From contig CANEHP010000044.1 of NCBI GenBank assembly GCA_947427325.1, positions 1 to 13,043 of the forward strand: a stretch of DNA of 13,043 nt, written 5' to 3'. The stretch is from an uncultured Clostridia bacterium (lineage in GTDB: Bacteria > Bacillota > Clostridia > Oscillospirales > Ruminococcaceae). Under the pieces are notes generated by a model. The model searched no databases, had not been told where the DNA came from, and saw only the letters and a program-made list of their open reading frames with translations. The position numbers were made by a program, and so were the translations under genes. The stretch's first letter is position 1. Each line of letters opens with the position of its first letter. Shown piece after piece: positions 1 through 6,635 of the stretch.

Positions 1-140
1 CGACCTCCCGCCAACATCCTGTTGACGCCTTGCAAGGACGACAACGCAGTATTGCAAAAATCAGACCGCAAAGATTGTCTACTTTCAGTCAAGAATTAGT
101 ATTAGTATAAATCGGCAAAGCCCTTCCACAACTGTCAACC

Positions 141-171
141 GTCAATAAAAAAGACCCGCCGAGGCAGGTCT
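141..171 (-). terminator. Rho-independent terminator for the minus-strand kinase gene
   Basis: Read on the minus strand, bases 171-152 form an 8-bp stem (AGACCTGC / GCGGGTCT, including one G-U wobble) around a CTCG loop, followed directly by six T residues (152-147, the first shared with the stem) and then ATTG. The plus-strand reading has a C-A mismatch in the stem and no T tract, so the terminator is oriented for the gene at 307-921. It lies about 135 bp past that gene's stop codon. Confidence 0.7.
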
Positions 172-209
172 GTTAAAAATCACATAAAATAAAATAAGGA
201 GAATCTTAT

Positions 210-254
210 ATGAAAAAAACGGAAGAAAAAGAAGAAAGCATATTAAAATATTGA
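210..254 (+). CDS. Possible 14-residue peptide or truncated gene start
   Basis: A strong ribosome binding site (AAGGAG, 196-201) sits 8 bp before an ATG that opens MKKTEEKEESILKY and stops at TGA 252-254. The peptide is highly charged and resembles no family I know. The initiation signal is better than chance, so this may be a small translated peptide. It may equally be the surviving start of a decayed gene, since it is followed at once by an AT-rich segment and an 18-bp duplication. No homology can be claimed. Confidence 0.25.
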   Translation: MKKTEEKEESILKY

Positions 255-270
255 GTATTATTGCATCCTC

Positions 271-306
271 TAAAGTTATTGTCAAAAATAAAGTTATTGT
301 CAAAAA
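271..306. repeat. 18-bp perfect tandem duplication at the kinase 3' end
   Basis: The 18-mer TAAAGTTATTGTCAAAAA occurs twice head to tail (271-288 and 289-306). The second copy abuts the minus-strand stop codon at 307-309. It looks like a recent slippage or small duplication. It falls outside the kinase coding sequence, so the protein is not altered. Confidence 0.85.
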
Positions 307-921
307 TCATTTGCCGTTTTTCACCACATAGCCGTAAATTATGTCGACGGCGCAGTCGATACCGCAATAGCCGCTGTCTATGCACAGGTGATAGTTCTTG
401 GCAACGCCCCATTTTCTGTCGGCGTGGAAGTTGTAATAATTCTGTCTGCGCTTATCCTTGGTAAGGACTACGTTTTCCGCCTTTGCAGGGTCGACTCCGT
501 CAATACGGACAGCCCTTTCTTTTCGGAAGTCTAAATCCGCATGTATGAAAATCTTTACCAAATTAAGCATATCGCTTAAAATATAATCCGAGCAGCGGCC
601 TATTATTACGCAAGGACCTTCCTCAGCCACCTTGCGGATCACCTTGGACTGGGCGAGATAAATGTTGTCCTCCATAGACAGTACCGAAGTGCCGAACCGA
701 TCCGCATGCGCACCCCTATATAAAGCATATAGGAGAGAGTTGCCAGCATGGCGCTCGGTGTCCTCAAAGAAAGCAGATATAAGTCCGCTTTCCTCCGCCG
801 CCTTTTCAATAAGAGCGTTGTCATAGAAGGGAATGCCGAGCTTATCCGCCAGCTTCTGACCGATTTCTCTGCCGCCGCTTCCGTATTGGCGGCTTATGGT
901 AATTATCTTACCGCTTCCCAT
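307..921 (-). CDS. Cytidylate kinase-like family protein (AAA, Cytidylate_kin2 type)
   Basis: A 204-residue protein of the cytidylate-kinase-like P-loop family (Pfam Cytidylate_kin2), common in Clostridia and mostly uncharacterised. The N-terminus reads IITISRQYGSGGREIG (residues 6-21). This is the family's glycine-rich phosphate-binding loop, in which the usual GKST lysine is replaced by a GSGG-R arrangement. LADKLGIPFYD (24-34) follows. VIIGRCSDYIL (106-116) matches the conserved GR segment after the second core strand. TKDKRRQNYYNFHADRKWG (154-172) looks like the lid that contacts the triphosphate, and NYHLCIDS (176-183) like the conserved late strand. The start is supported by AGGAGG on the minus strand (935-930), 8 bp before ATG. 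The length is normal for the family. A nucleotide or nucleoside phosphotransfer role is inferred; the real substrate is unknown. The gene is single and divergent from the regulator at 1428. Confidence 0.85.
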   Translation of the reverse strand: MGSGKIITISRQYGSGGREIGQKLADKLGIPFYDNALIEKAAEESGLISAFFEDTERHAGNSLLYALYRGAHADRFGTSVLSMEDNIYLAQSKVIRKVAEEGPCVIIGRCSDYILSDMLNLVKIFIHADLDFRKERAVRIDGVDPAKAENVVLTKDKRRQNYYNFHADRKWGVAKNYHLCIDSGYCGIDCAVDIIYGYVVKNGK

Positions 922-954
922 GTCAATCGCCTCCTGCCGTAAGTAATCAGAGTG

Positions 955-1020
955 CCGAAAAAGTCTAAATTTTTTCGGAATGAAAGGGGGTTCGGGGGAA
1001 AACCGTCAGGGTTTTCCTCT
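955..1020 (-). promoter_or_regulatory. Two hairpins in the kinase 5' leader
   Basis: Bases 955-962 pair with 971-978 (8 bp, loop 8). Bases 997-1004 pair with 1010-1017 (8 bp, loop 5), extendable by G-U and G-C pairs to 994-1020. Both lie in the predicted kinase leader, upstream of its AGGAGG. They might attenuate transcription or be part of a dispersed intergenic repeat. No known riboswitch class is recognisable. Confidence 0.4.
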
Positions 1021-1052
1021 GAGTCAGCCTAAGTCAGGATCAAAGCTTTAAA

Positions 1053-1135
1053 GCTGTAATTTATCCTGTAAATTTATAATAACATAATCCGCTGAAAAAA
1101 TCAATAGGTTTTTTGCATTTTCAATAAATTACAGC
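1053..1135. promoter_or_regulatory. Possible operator: 11-bp inverted repeat containing CTGTAA boxes
   Basis: GCTGTAATTTA (1053-1063) and TAAATTACAGC (1125-1135) are perfect inverted copies with 61 bp between them. Further CTGTAA (1066-1071) and TTACAG (1164-1169) hexamers lie nearby. The half-site TGTAAT resembles that of HexR, an RpiR-family regulator whose site is a compact TGTAAT/ATTACA palindrome. The encoded regulator is RpiR-type, so autoregulation is possible. The wide spacing differs from the known HexR arrangement. Confidence 0.35.
1076..1104 (-). promoter_or_regulatory. Candidate sigma-A promoter for the kinase gene
   Basis: On the minus strand TTGATT (1104-1099) and TATTAT (1081-1076) are separated by exactly 17 bp, matching the -35 and -10 consensus at 4/6 and 5/6 positions. 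Transcription would start near 1069 and give a leader of about 150 nt. In AT-rich DNA such matches arise by chance, so the call is moderate. Confidence 0.4.
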
Positions 1136-1205
1136 AAAAACGAGGTTCATTTTTGGTTAATTTTTACAGCAATGCGTATTTTATTGAAAAAATGCAATTT
1201 TCACC

Positions 1206-1234
1206 TTGCAAAATTGCAAAAAATAGTGTAAACT
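1206..1234 (+). promoter_or_regulatory. Candidate promoter for the RpiR-type regulator
   Basis: TTGCAA (1206-1211) and TAAACT (1229-1234) are 17 bp apart, each matching the sigma-A consensus at 4/6. A second -10-like TATAAT lies at 1259-1264 inside a 12-bp palindrome but lacks a recognisable -35. The leader would be roughly 190 nt and would include the tandem 10-mer at 1289-1308. Confidence 0.3.
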
Positions 1235-1427
1235 ATGTAAGATCGCAAGGTTTCGTATTATAATACCGATTGTCGGGATTTGTACATTGTAAATAACGGT
1301 AAATAACGGCGCATTACCTTTATCCGTCAATATTAAGATATGCGCTTAAATACTGCGGTCGGCTTAATTTATCGTTTAATAGTCGCTTAATTATTACAGG
1401 AAAAGAACAGGAAAGAGGAATTAAGAA

Positions 1428-2402
1428 GTGGAAGCTTCAAATACTGTCTTATCAAAGGAAGATAATAACAATGAATTAAATAAATCGGCGGTAAAAATAA
1501 AGAAATCTGCCGAAAAAATAAAAACCGCCGAGGAAAAAGATCCGGGGGACAACCTTATTGCAAAGATTCAGGAAAAAATGCACGCCTTTTCCAAAAGCCA
1601 GCGGCTTATCGGAAAATTTATTATTCAGCACTATGAACAGGCGTCTTTTATGACCGCCTCCCGACTGGGCAATGCGGTGAACGTAAGCGAAAGCACGGTG
1701 GTGCGCTTTGCCATTGAAATGGGCTACGAGGGCTATCCCGAAATGCAGAAGGATCTTCAAAGCTACAGCAAAACAAGACTTACCGCACTTCAAAGACTGG
1801 ATATCACCAACAACAGAATCGATCCCGACAATCTGCTTAAAAGCGTATTGCACCAGGATATCGACCGAATCAGATCCACCGTTGAAATGGTTGACGAAAA
1901 GGCGTTTGACAGGGCGGTGGATAAAATAATCGGCGCCGAAAACATATATATCTTCGGCGCAATGAGCAGCAACGCCCTCGCCCGCTTTATGGACAACTAC
2001 TTCCAGCTGATATTCAACAATGTGCATTTTGTACACCCGGTAAACACCAGCGGAATTTATCAGCAGCTTATCCGTATAAGTGAAAATGACGTATTTATCG
2101 GCTTAAGCTTCCCCAGATACTGCAAAAGCACCACCGACGCCGCCGAATACGCCGCAGCCTGCGGAGCGAATATCATAGCCATAACCGACAGTATTGCGTC
2201 CCCTTTGGGCGCTATTTCCGACGAGGTGCTTCTTGCCAAAAGCGATATGGTGAGCTTTGCGGACAGCCTGGTTGCGCCCTTGAGCCTTATTAACGCAATA
2301 ATAGTTGCGGTGGGAATAAAAAGGCGCTCCTCCTTGGAGGAAACGCTTTCAAGGCTTGAGGAAATGTGGGACGAGAATGGGGTTTATACCGAAATCAAGT
2401 AG
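1428..2402 (+). CDS. MurR/RpiR family transcriptional regulator (HTH_6 + SIS)
   Basis: A 324-residue regulator of the RpiR family, which senses phosphosugars through a SIS domain and binds DNA through an N-terminal helix-turn-helix. The HTH_6 domain covers about residues 42-118; the recognition helix region is NVSESTVVRFAIEMGYEGY (85-103), a typical family signature. The SIS domain covers about 160-300, with NIYIFGAMSSNALARFM (172-188), VFIGLSFPRYCKSTTDAAEYA (222-242) and IIAITDS (249-255). The start is GTG at 1428, supported by AGAGGA (1414-1419) 8 bp upstream; no internal Met occurs before residue 51. The protein is about 40 residues longer than the usual 280 because of a lysine- and glutamate-rich N-terminal tail (1-40). 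The flavoprotein gene follows after 79 bp with no clear terminator, so the two may be co-transcribed. The ligand and target genes cannot be told from sequence. Confidence 0.9.
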   Translation: MEASNTVLSKEDNNNELNKSAVKIKKSAEKIKTAEEKDPGDNLIAKIQEKMHAFSKSQRLIGKFIIQHYEQASFMTASRLGNAVNVSESTVVRFAIEMGYEGYPEMQKDLQSYSKTRLTALQRLDITNNRIDPDNLLKSVLHQDIDRIRSTVEMVDEKAFDRAVDKIIGAENIYIFGAMSSNALARFMDNYFQLIFNNVHFVHPVNTSGIYQQLIRISENDVFIGLSFPRYCKSTTDAAEYAAACGANIIAITDSIASPLGAISDEVLLAKSDMVSFADSLVAPLSLINAIIVAVGIKRRSSLEETLSRLEEMWDENGVYTEIK

Positions 2403-2481
2403 GCAAGGCTCAAATATAAATATAAAAAATACATCCTTTCATTAAAGTCGGCTGACGCCGATTTGAAGCGGGAGAACAATA

Positions 2482-3747
2482 ATGCATACTGTAATAATCG
2501 GCGGCGGGGCTGCGGGCAGCTATGCCGCCGTTTTTTCGGCGCGAAAAGGCGACAAAGTCACAATTCTTGAGCCAAACGGAAAAATAGGAAAAAAGCTCGG
2601 CATAACAGGCAAGGGCAGGTGCAATATCACAAATAACTGCGATTTGGAAACGCTGCTGAAGAATGTTTCCAAAAATCCTTCATTTCTATACAGCGCCTTC
2701 TCCCGGTTTGGCACAGACCACTGTATGAATTTTTTTGAGGAATTGGGCGTGCCTTTGAAAACCGAAAGAGGCGGACGGGTTTTTCCGTTTTCGGACAGAG
2801 CTCAGGACATAGTTAAGGCTCTTGAAAGGGAATTGGAGCGGCTTAATGTGAACATAGCCTCTGAAAGAGCCGTTGATATTGTCATATCCGAAGGCAGGGC
2901 GGCAGGGGTAACAACTAACGGCGGCTTTTACAAAGCGGACAAAATTATTCTGGCGACAGGCGGGCTATCCTACCAAGCCACGGGATCTACGGGAGACGGC
3001 TACAGGCTGGCGAAAAAGGCGGGGCATACCGTCACGGAGCTAAAGCCCGCATTAGTTCCGCTTGAAACGGAGAAAACCTATCCTTCGGCGGCAGGGCTTA
3101 CATTAAAAAACGTATCCCTTACTCTTTTTGATGAGAAAAAGGGGCGCAGGGTTTTTTCGGAGCAGGGGGAATTGACCTTTGAGCGTTACGGAATCGGCGG
3201 ACCTCTCACCCTGACTGCGTCAGCTCTTATGGAAAGCGCAGAAGAACACAGATATAAGGCGACGGTGGATTTTAAGCCCGCACTGACTGCGGAAAAGCTT
3301 GACAAAAGGATTTTAAGGGAAATTGACGGCGAGTCGGAGCGCAGCATACAAAATGAACGGAGGGCGTCCGCCTTAAAAAAAGAAAGGAAAGCAAAAACCG
3401 CCAACGACATAGCAAGAACCCTTTTGCCGGCTCAGCTTGTTCAGCCCCTTTTGGAGGAGGCGGGAATAAATCCGCAGAAAAGAGCGGCGGAGCTGTCCAA
3501 AGGGGAAAGAAAGGCTCTGTGCGCCGTTTTAAAGGGCTTTGCCCTGCATATAAAGGGCTTCCGGCCCATAAACGAGGCGATCGTCACCGACGGCGGCATT
3601 TCGGTAAAGGAAATATCTCCCAAAAATATGGAGTCTAAGCTTGTAAGCGGGTTGTTTTTCGCAGGGGAGATTATTGATGTGACTGCCTTTACGGGCGGAT
3701 TTAATCTGCAAATCGCATATTCTACGGCTAAGGCGGCGGCGGAATGA
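2482..3747 (+). CDS. NAD(P)/FAD-dependent oxidoreductase, BaiN/YhiN/HI0933 family
   Basis: A 421-residue flavoprotein of the HI0933-like family (YhiN in E. coli; BaiN in bile-acid-metabolising clostridia). The N-terminal Rossmann motif is VIIGGGAAGSYAAV (4-17), with the acidic ribose-binding residue E30. The family signature GKKLGITGKGRCNITN (36-51) is intact, as is ATGG (158-161). The C-terminal FAD-contact block GLFFAGEIIDVTAFTGGFNLQ (390-410) is also complete. The length is typical or slightly long. A lysine/arginine-rich helical stretch (about 283-306) in the insert domain is somewhat extended. The start ATG follows GGGAG (2470-2474) by 7 bp. The substrate of most members is unknown, and the BaiN role in bile acid dehydroxylation should not be transferred without evidence. 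No partner gene here points to a pathway. Confidence 0.9.
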   Translation: MHTVIIGGGAAGSYAAVFSARKGDKVTILEPNGKIGKKLGITGKGRCNITNNCDLETLLKNVSKNPSFLYSAFSRFGTDHCMNFFEELGVPLKTERGGRVFPFSDRAQDIVKALERELERLNVNIASERAVDIVISEGRAAGVTTNGGFYKADKIILATGGLSYQATGSTGDGYRLAKKAGHTVTELKPALVPLETEKTYPSAAGLTLKNVSLTLFDEKKGRRVFSEQGELTFERYGIGGPLTLTASALMESAEEHRYKATVDFKPALTAEKLDKRILREIDGESERSIQNERRASALKKERKAKTANDIARTLLPAQLVQPLLEEAGINPQKRAAELSKGERKALCAVLKGFALHIKGFRPINEAIVTDGGISVKEISPKNMESKLVSGLFFAGEIIDVTAFTGGFNLQIAYSTAKAAAE

Positions 3748-3837
3748 GCTTGCGTACGGCTGTTCCTATTTTAAATAACTATAAAGAATTTGCATAATTG
3801 ATTTTTAAAAAATGCAGTAAACGATTTAGGAAAAAAG

Positions 3838-3894
3838 CACAAAAAAATCACAATATATACACAGTTGTTTATAACAGCTGCTGATTTTTTTGTG
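3838..3894. promoter_or_regulatory. Nested inverted repeat upstream of the transporter promoter
   Basis: CACAAAAAAATCA (3838-3850) and TGATTTTTTTGTG (3882-3894) are perfect inverted copies. Between them CAGTTGT (3862-3868) and ACAGCTG (3874-3880) form an inner stem with one G-U pair and loop TTATA. The element ends 26 bp before the -35 box. It may terminate transcription from the flavoprotein gene (its right arm holds seven T residues) or act as a regulator site. The sequence cannot decide between these. Confidence 0.5.
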
Positions 3895-3920
3895 AAAAAA
3901 CTGAAATTCAGAAAAAAAGA

Positions 3921-3949
3921 TTGATTAAGAGAGACGATTGTGATATAAT
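3921..3949 (+). promoter_or_regulatory. Sigma-A promoter with extended -10 for the binding-protein gene
   Basis: TTGATT (3921-3926) and a consensus TATAAT (3944-3949) are separated by 17 bp, and TG at 3941-3942 gives a perfect extended -10 (TGATATAAT). This is the best promoter in the window. Initiation is expected near 3956, leaving a leader of about 310 nt before the ATG at 4270. Confidence 0.7.
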
Positions 3950-4269
3950 GAAAAACACGAAAAAAAGAAAAAGCTGCATTTTATACGGCTTGATCTTAAG
4001 AAAAGGCTGAAAATTTGCAAGTTTGAAAAAAGAAAATGGCAAATTTAACAAAGCTTTCACTTTTAGCCGGAAATTTCCATATGTTTTGTTTGAATTTGGC
4101 GGAATATCGGGAAATTTTAAATAAATCTGTTTTTTGTAGTCCTGAATTATAATCGGTCATGCTTTTCAGCGCAGCAAAAGGATGTTTTAGGTTAATAACT
4201 GTTGTCAATGGCAGCATTATTATAATACAGTAAAATATATTTCTTATTTCTTTAAGGAGGAAATGAAAC

Positions 4270-6516
4270 ATGAAGAAAAAACTGTTAGCTCTTCTGTTGT
4301 CCTTCTGCATGGTTGTTTCTTTGAGCGCCTGCACGCAAAACGGCGACGCCGAAACGACCACAGATGCGAACGGTACGCAAACAGGAAGTGCAAGCGGAAG
4401 CGGCTCGGGAAGCACGGAGCCTACTCCCTATGAGTATGTGCCTACCGGAGCACAGCTTATTGCGGGAAAGGAATACGGCAAAGATTATGTTTCCCTTTAC
4501 GATCAGTTCGGTGCTGACGTTAAGATCACCGATGTAAAGGAAGATCCCAGCACAGGTCTTCCTTATATCGAAAAGGACGGACAGACCTATGAGCTGGGTC
4601 TTGACTTTCTTTCCTTTGCAATGGTATACAATACCGAGTGTCCCGATTTCGGCACGGAGGATGAAGTGCATGCCGAGTGGTGGAAATACTACATTGCACG
4701 CTGGAACGAAATGATGCCCGAAATTCCTTTGTATTCCAACGAATATTACGATGTATACAATACACAGATAAAGGGCGTTAAGGAGCATCCCACCAACCCT
4801 TACTGGGAACCTGCAAAAGCACTTACCGAATGGACAAGTGAGAAGGCTGACAACTCCATTATACTTGGCTCTGTCACCGACCTTACAGGTAAATTCCGTT
4901 ATTCCGCTTTCGGAGTAGCAACTCCCGGAGCTTCGGACCTGGATATTGAGAATCTTACAAACGGTCTTGATACTGTAGTTTCCACCAAGGACGGCAACTA
5001 TACCGTAAACAACACTGCTGTCAAGAAGCTTGAAGAGGTTGACAACGAGGACGGTTCCCGTACTTACACCATTGAGATTTACGATGATCTGAAGTTCTCC
5101 GACGGTTCTCCCGTTACCGCCAAGAATTATCTTTACAGAACGGTTGCTTTTTCGACGCTTGTTTCCGATGAAGCTACCGGCCAAGAAGACAGAGCCGGCT
5201 TAACCATTCAAGGCTTTGACAAATTCTACGCTTATGACGGCACCAACGCAGGGGAAGAAGCATCCAAGGTATTCACCGGTCTCCGCCTTATCGACGATCA
5301 TAAGTTCTCCGTAACTATCGACGCTTCTCAGCTTCCTTACTACTATGCGATTACCTATGCCACATTCACACCTGAGTATAAGGATCTGTGGTTAGGTGAA
5401 TATGACATTGCTGACGACGGCGAAGGCGTATATATCACCGACGGCTTCTACACCAAGAACGGCGACAGCTATGCTCATGCCGCTCACATGGTAAAAAGCT
5501 CCGAAAACACAGACCAGACATATCCTTATTCCGGTCCTTATGTAGTTGAATCCTACGATTCCGCTAACCACCAGGCAGTTCTTAAGCTCAACGAAAACTT
5601 CAAGGGCAACTATGAAGGCAAAAAGCCCACCATTGAAAAGCTTGTTTACACTAAGATTGTAGATACCACTCAGTTGGAGCAGCTCAAAAGCGGACAGGTT
5701 GACGTATTGTGCGGAGTAACCGGCGGCGCTTCAACCGATGAGGCTATCAAGGCTGTTAACGAGTCCAACGGCGCATACGATGCCGTACACTATTCTCGTG
5801 CAGGCTACGGTAAGCTCGGCTTCCGTGCTGACTTCGGCGCCGTTCAGTTTGACGAGGTTCGTCAGGCAGTTGCATACTGCATGGATCGTGCGCAGTTCGC
5901 CAAGGATTTCACAGGCGGCTACGGCGGAGTTGTTCACGGACCTTACTACACCGGTTCATGGCAGTACAAGGCTGTAGAAAAGGATTTGCAGCTTAATGCT
6001 TACCAGTCCTCCGCTGACACGGCTATTTCAATTCTTGAGGCTAACGGCTGGGTATATAACGAAAAGGGCGAGCCTTACACCGAAGGCGTTCGTTATAAGA
6101 AGATTCCCGCACAGTATGTTTCGGAAAACGATAAGATCGTTAAGTCCATTGACGGCGCTTATAAGTCTGTACAGATCGGCGACGATTGGTATATGCCTCT
6201 TGTTATCAACTGGTTCAGCACATCCGCTAACGACTTCTCTGATTTGCTTGTAACAGGCTTTAAGGACAACGAAAATATCAAGAAGGCAGGCTTCTGCGTT
6301 CAGAACACCGTTGGCGACTGGGATCCTATGATGAATGAGCGTAATCAGCGTGGCAGCACATACAGCGGAACTCCTATGTACAACGCATTTAACTTTGCAA
6401 CAGGCTTCACCTCCGCAGTATATGACTACTCCTACAATCTCTCCATCAATCCCGCATTCGCATTATACAGCATGTTCTATGTTTGCGATAAGGCAGACGT
6501 ATATCTGCTCGGTTAA
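4270..6516 (+). CDS. Oligopeptide-type ABC transporter substrate-binding lipoprotein (SBP_bac_5), apparently circularly permuted
   Basis: A 748-residue extracellular lipoprotein that should capture the substrate and deliver it to the permease pair encoded downstream. The signal is MKKK, a hydrophobic stretch (5-19) and lipobox LSAC, with C21 as the lipidated cysteine. A Gly/Ser-rich linker follows (39-49). A family 5 (Opp/Dpp) binding domain is recognisable by YTIEIYDDLKFSDGSPVTAKN (266-286), PYSGPYVVESYD (419-430) and the FDEVRQAVAYCMDR helix (527-540). The odd part is residues about 105-195, with WWKYYIARWNEMMPEIPLYSNEYYDVYN (137-164). In classical members this block sits near the C-terminus, whereas here the protein ends soon after SYNLSINPAFALYSMF (721-736). 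That pattern fits a circular permutation within the binding domain. The ATG is preceded by AAGGAGG (4254-4260), 9 bp away. The substrate is unknown. Confidence 0.9.
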   Translation: MKKKLLALLLSFCMVVSLSACTQNGDAETTTDANGTQTGSASGSGSGSTEPTPYEYVPTGAQLIAGKEYGKDYVSLYDQFGADVKITDVKEDPSTGLPYIEKDGQTYELGLDFLSFAMVYNTECPDFGTEDEVHAEWWKYYIARWNEMMPEIPLYSNEYYDVYNTQIKGVKEHPTNPYWEPAKALTEWTSEKADNSIILGSVTDLTGKFRYSAFGVATPGASDLDIENLTNGLDTVVSTKDGNYTVNNTAVKKLEEVDNEDGSRTYTIEIYDDLKFSDGSPVTAKNYLYRTVAFSTLVSDEATGQEDRAGLTIQGFDKFYAYDGTNAGEEASKVFTGLRLIDDHKFSVTIDASQLPYYYAITYATFTPEYKDLWLGEYDIADDGEGVYITDGFYTKNGDSYAHAAHMVKSSENTDQTYPYSGPYVVESYDSANHQAVLKLNENFKGNYEGKKPTIEKLVYTKIVDTTQLEQLKSGQVDVLCGVTGGASTDEAIKAVNESNGAYDAVHYSRAGYGKLGFRADFGAVQFDEVRQAVAYCMDRAQFAKDFTGGYGGVVHGPYYTGSWQYKAVEKDLQLNAYQSSADTAISILEANGWVYNEKGEPYTEGVRYKKIPAQYVSENDKIVKSIDGAYKSVQIGDDWYMPLVINWFSTSANDFSDLLVTGFKDNENIKKAGFCVQNTVGDWDPMMNERNQRGSTYSGTPMYNAFNFATGFTSAVYDYSYNLSINPAFALYSMFYVCDKADVYLLG

Positions 6517-6545
6517 TTAATCGGTCGAAAAAAGTTTTTTCCGAG

Positions 6546-6576
6546 TCACAGGACAATATACTTGTCCTGTGATTTT
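6546..6576 (+). terminator. Hairpin after the binding-protein gene, weak terminator or processing stop
   Basis: TCACAGGACAA (6546-6556) and TTGTCCTGTGA (6562-6572) form a perfect 11-bp stem with loop TATAC, followed by only four T residues. It starts 29 bp after the stop codon. The short T tract suggests partial termination or 3'-end protection, a common way of making binding protein in excess over membrane components. Confidence 0.65.
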
Positions 6577-6635
6577 GGAAATTTGTCGGGTGGCTTTTGA
6601 CCTCCCCCGTAAAAGAATGTAAAAAAGATTTTTAC

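Larger units (their letters stand above)
1..306. other. Region without a convincing large gene upstream of the kinase 3' end
   Basis: This stretch holds no gene I can recognise. Two plus-strand frames are open from the window edge for about 100 bases (one stops at 97-99), but neither gives a recognisable protein. A short minus-strand open stretch also reaches the edge and is equally featureless. What can be supported is a minus-strand terminator (141-171), a 14-codon reading frame with a good ribosome binding site (210-254), and an 18-bp tandem duplication (271-306) that touches the kinase stop codon. The first 100 bases could be an intergenic repeat or the end of a gene outside the window. 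Confidence 0.4.
922..1427. other. Divergent intergenic region with two hairpins and repeated CTGTAA boxes
   Basis: This 506-bp gap between two divergent genes has no reading frame of substance. It contains two hairpins in the kinase leader: 955-978 (CCGAAAAA / TTTTTCGG) and 994-1020 (core GGAAAACC / GGTTTTCC). It has four CTGTAA/TTACAG hexamers (1054-1059, 1066-1071, 1129-1134, 1164-1169). It also has a bulged inverted repeat (1115-1128 with 1180-1195), a palindrome GTATTATAATAC (1255-1266) and a tandem 10-mer GTAAATAACG (1289-1298 and 1299-1308). Opposed promoter candidates are listed separately. The arrangement fits a regulated divergent control region. Confidence 0.6.
3748..4269. other. 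Intergenic control region and long leader of the transporter operon
   Basis: This 522-bp AT-rich gap has no credible gene. It contains a 13-bp perfect inverted repeat (3838-3850 with 3882-3894), a strong promoter (3921-3949) and about 310 nt of untranslated leader before the binding-protein gene. Within the leader are a GGAAATTTCC palindrome (4069-4078) and two further TATAAT hexamers (4148-4153 and 4221-4226) without properly spaced -35 boxes. I recognise no known riboswitch or T-box. No clear terminator for the flavoprotein gene is seen, apart from possible use of the inverted repeat. Confidence 0.6.

Noticed and set aside
1..99. 3' end of a plus-strand gene running in from the window edge
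   Set aside because: Two plus frames and one minus frame are open here, none gives a recognisable protein, and no ribosome binding site or family motif supports a choice.
2448..2461. Terminator between the regulator and the flavoprotein gene
   Set aside because: The TCGGC/GCCGA hairpin has only 5 bp and lacks a T tract, so read-through is more likely.
2482..3747. Assigning a bile-acid dehydroxylation role to the BaiN-like flavoprotein
   Set aside because: No other bai gene is present, and the family is broad and mostly of unknown substrate.
3903..4015. CodY-like boxes near the transporter promoter (around 3903-3917 and 4001-4015)
   Set aside because: The matches to AATTTTCWGAAAATT have four to five mismatches and lie in very AT-rich DNA, so they are not distinguishable from chance. 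CodY control of peptide importers is common elsewhere but is not shown here.
4202..4226. Second promoter TTGTCA / TATAAT close to the binding-protein start
   Set aside because: The boxes are good individually but only 13 bp apart, too close for a sigma-A promoter.
3956..4269. T-box or known riboswitch in the binding-protein leader
   Set aside because: No T-box antiterminator sequence and no conserved core of a riboswitch class I know could be found.
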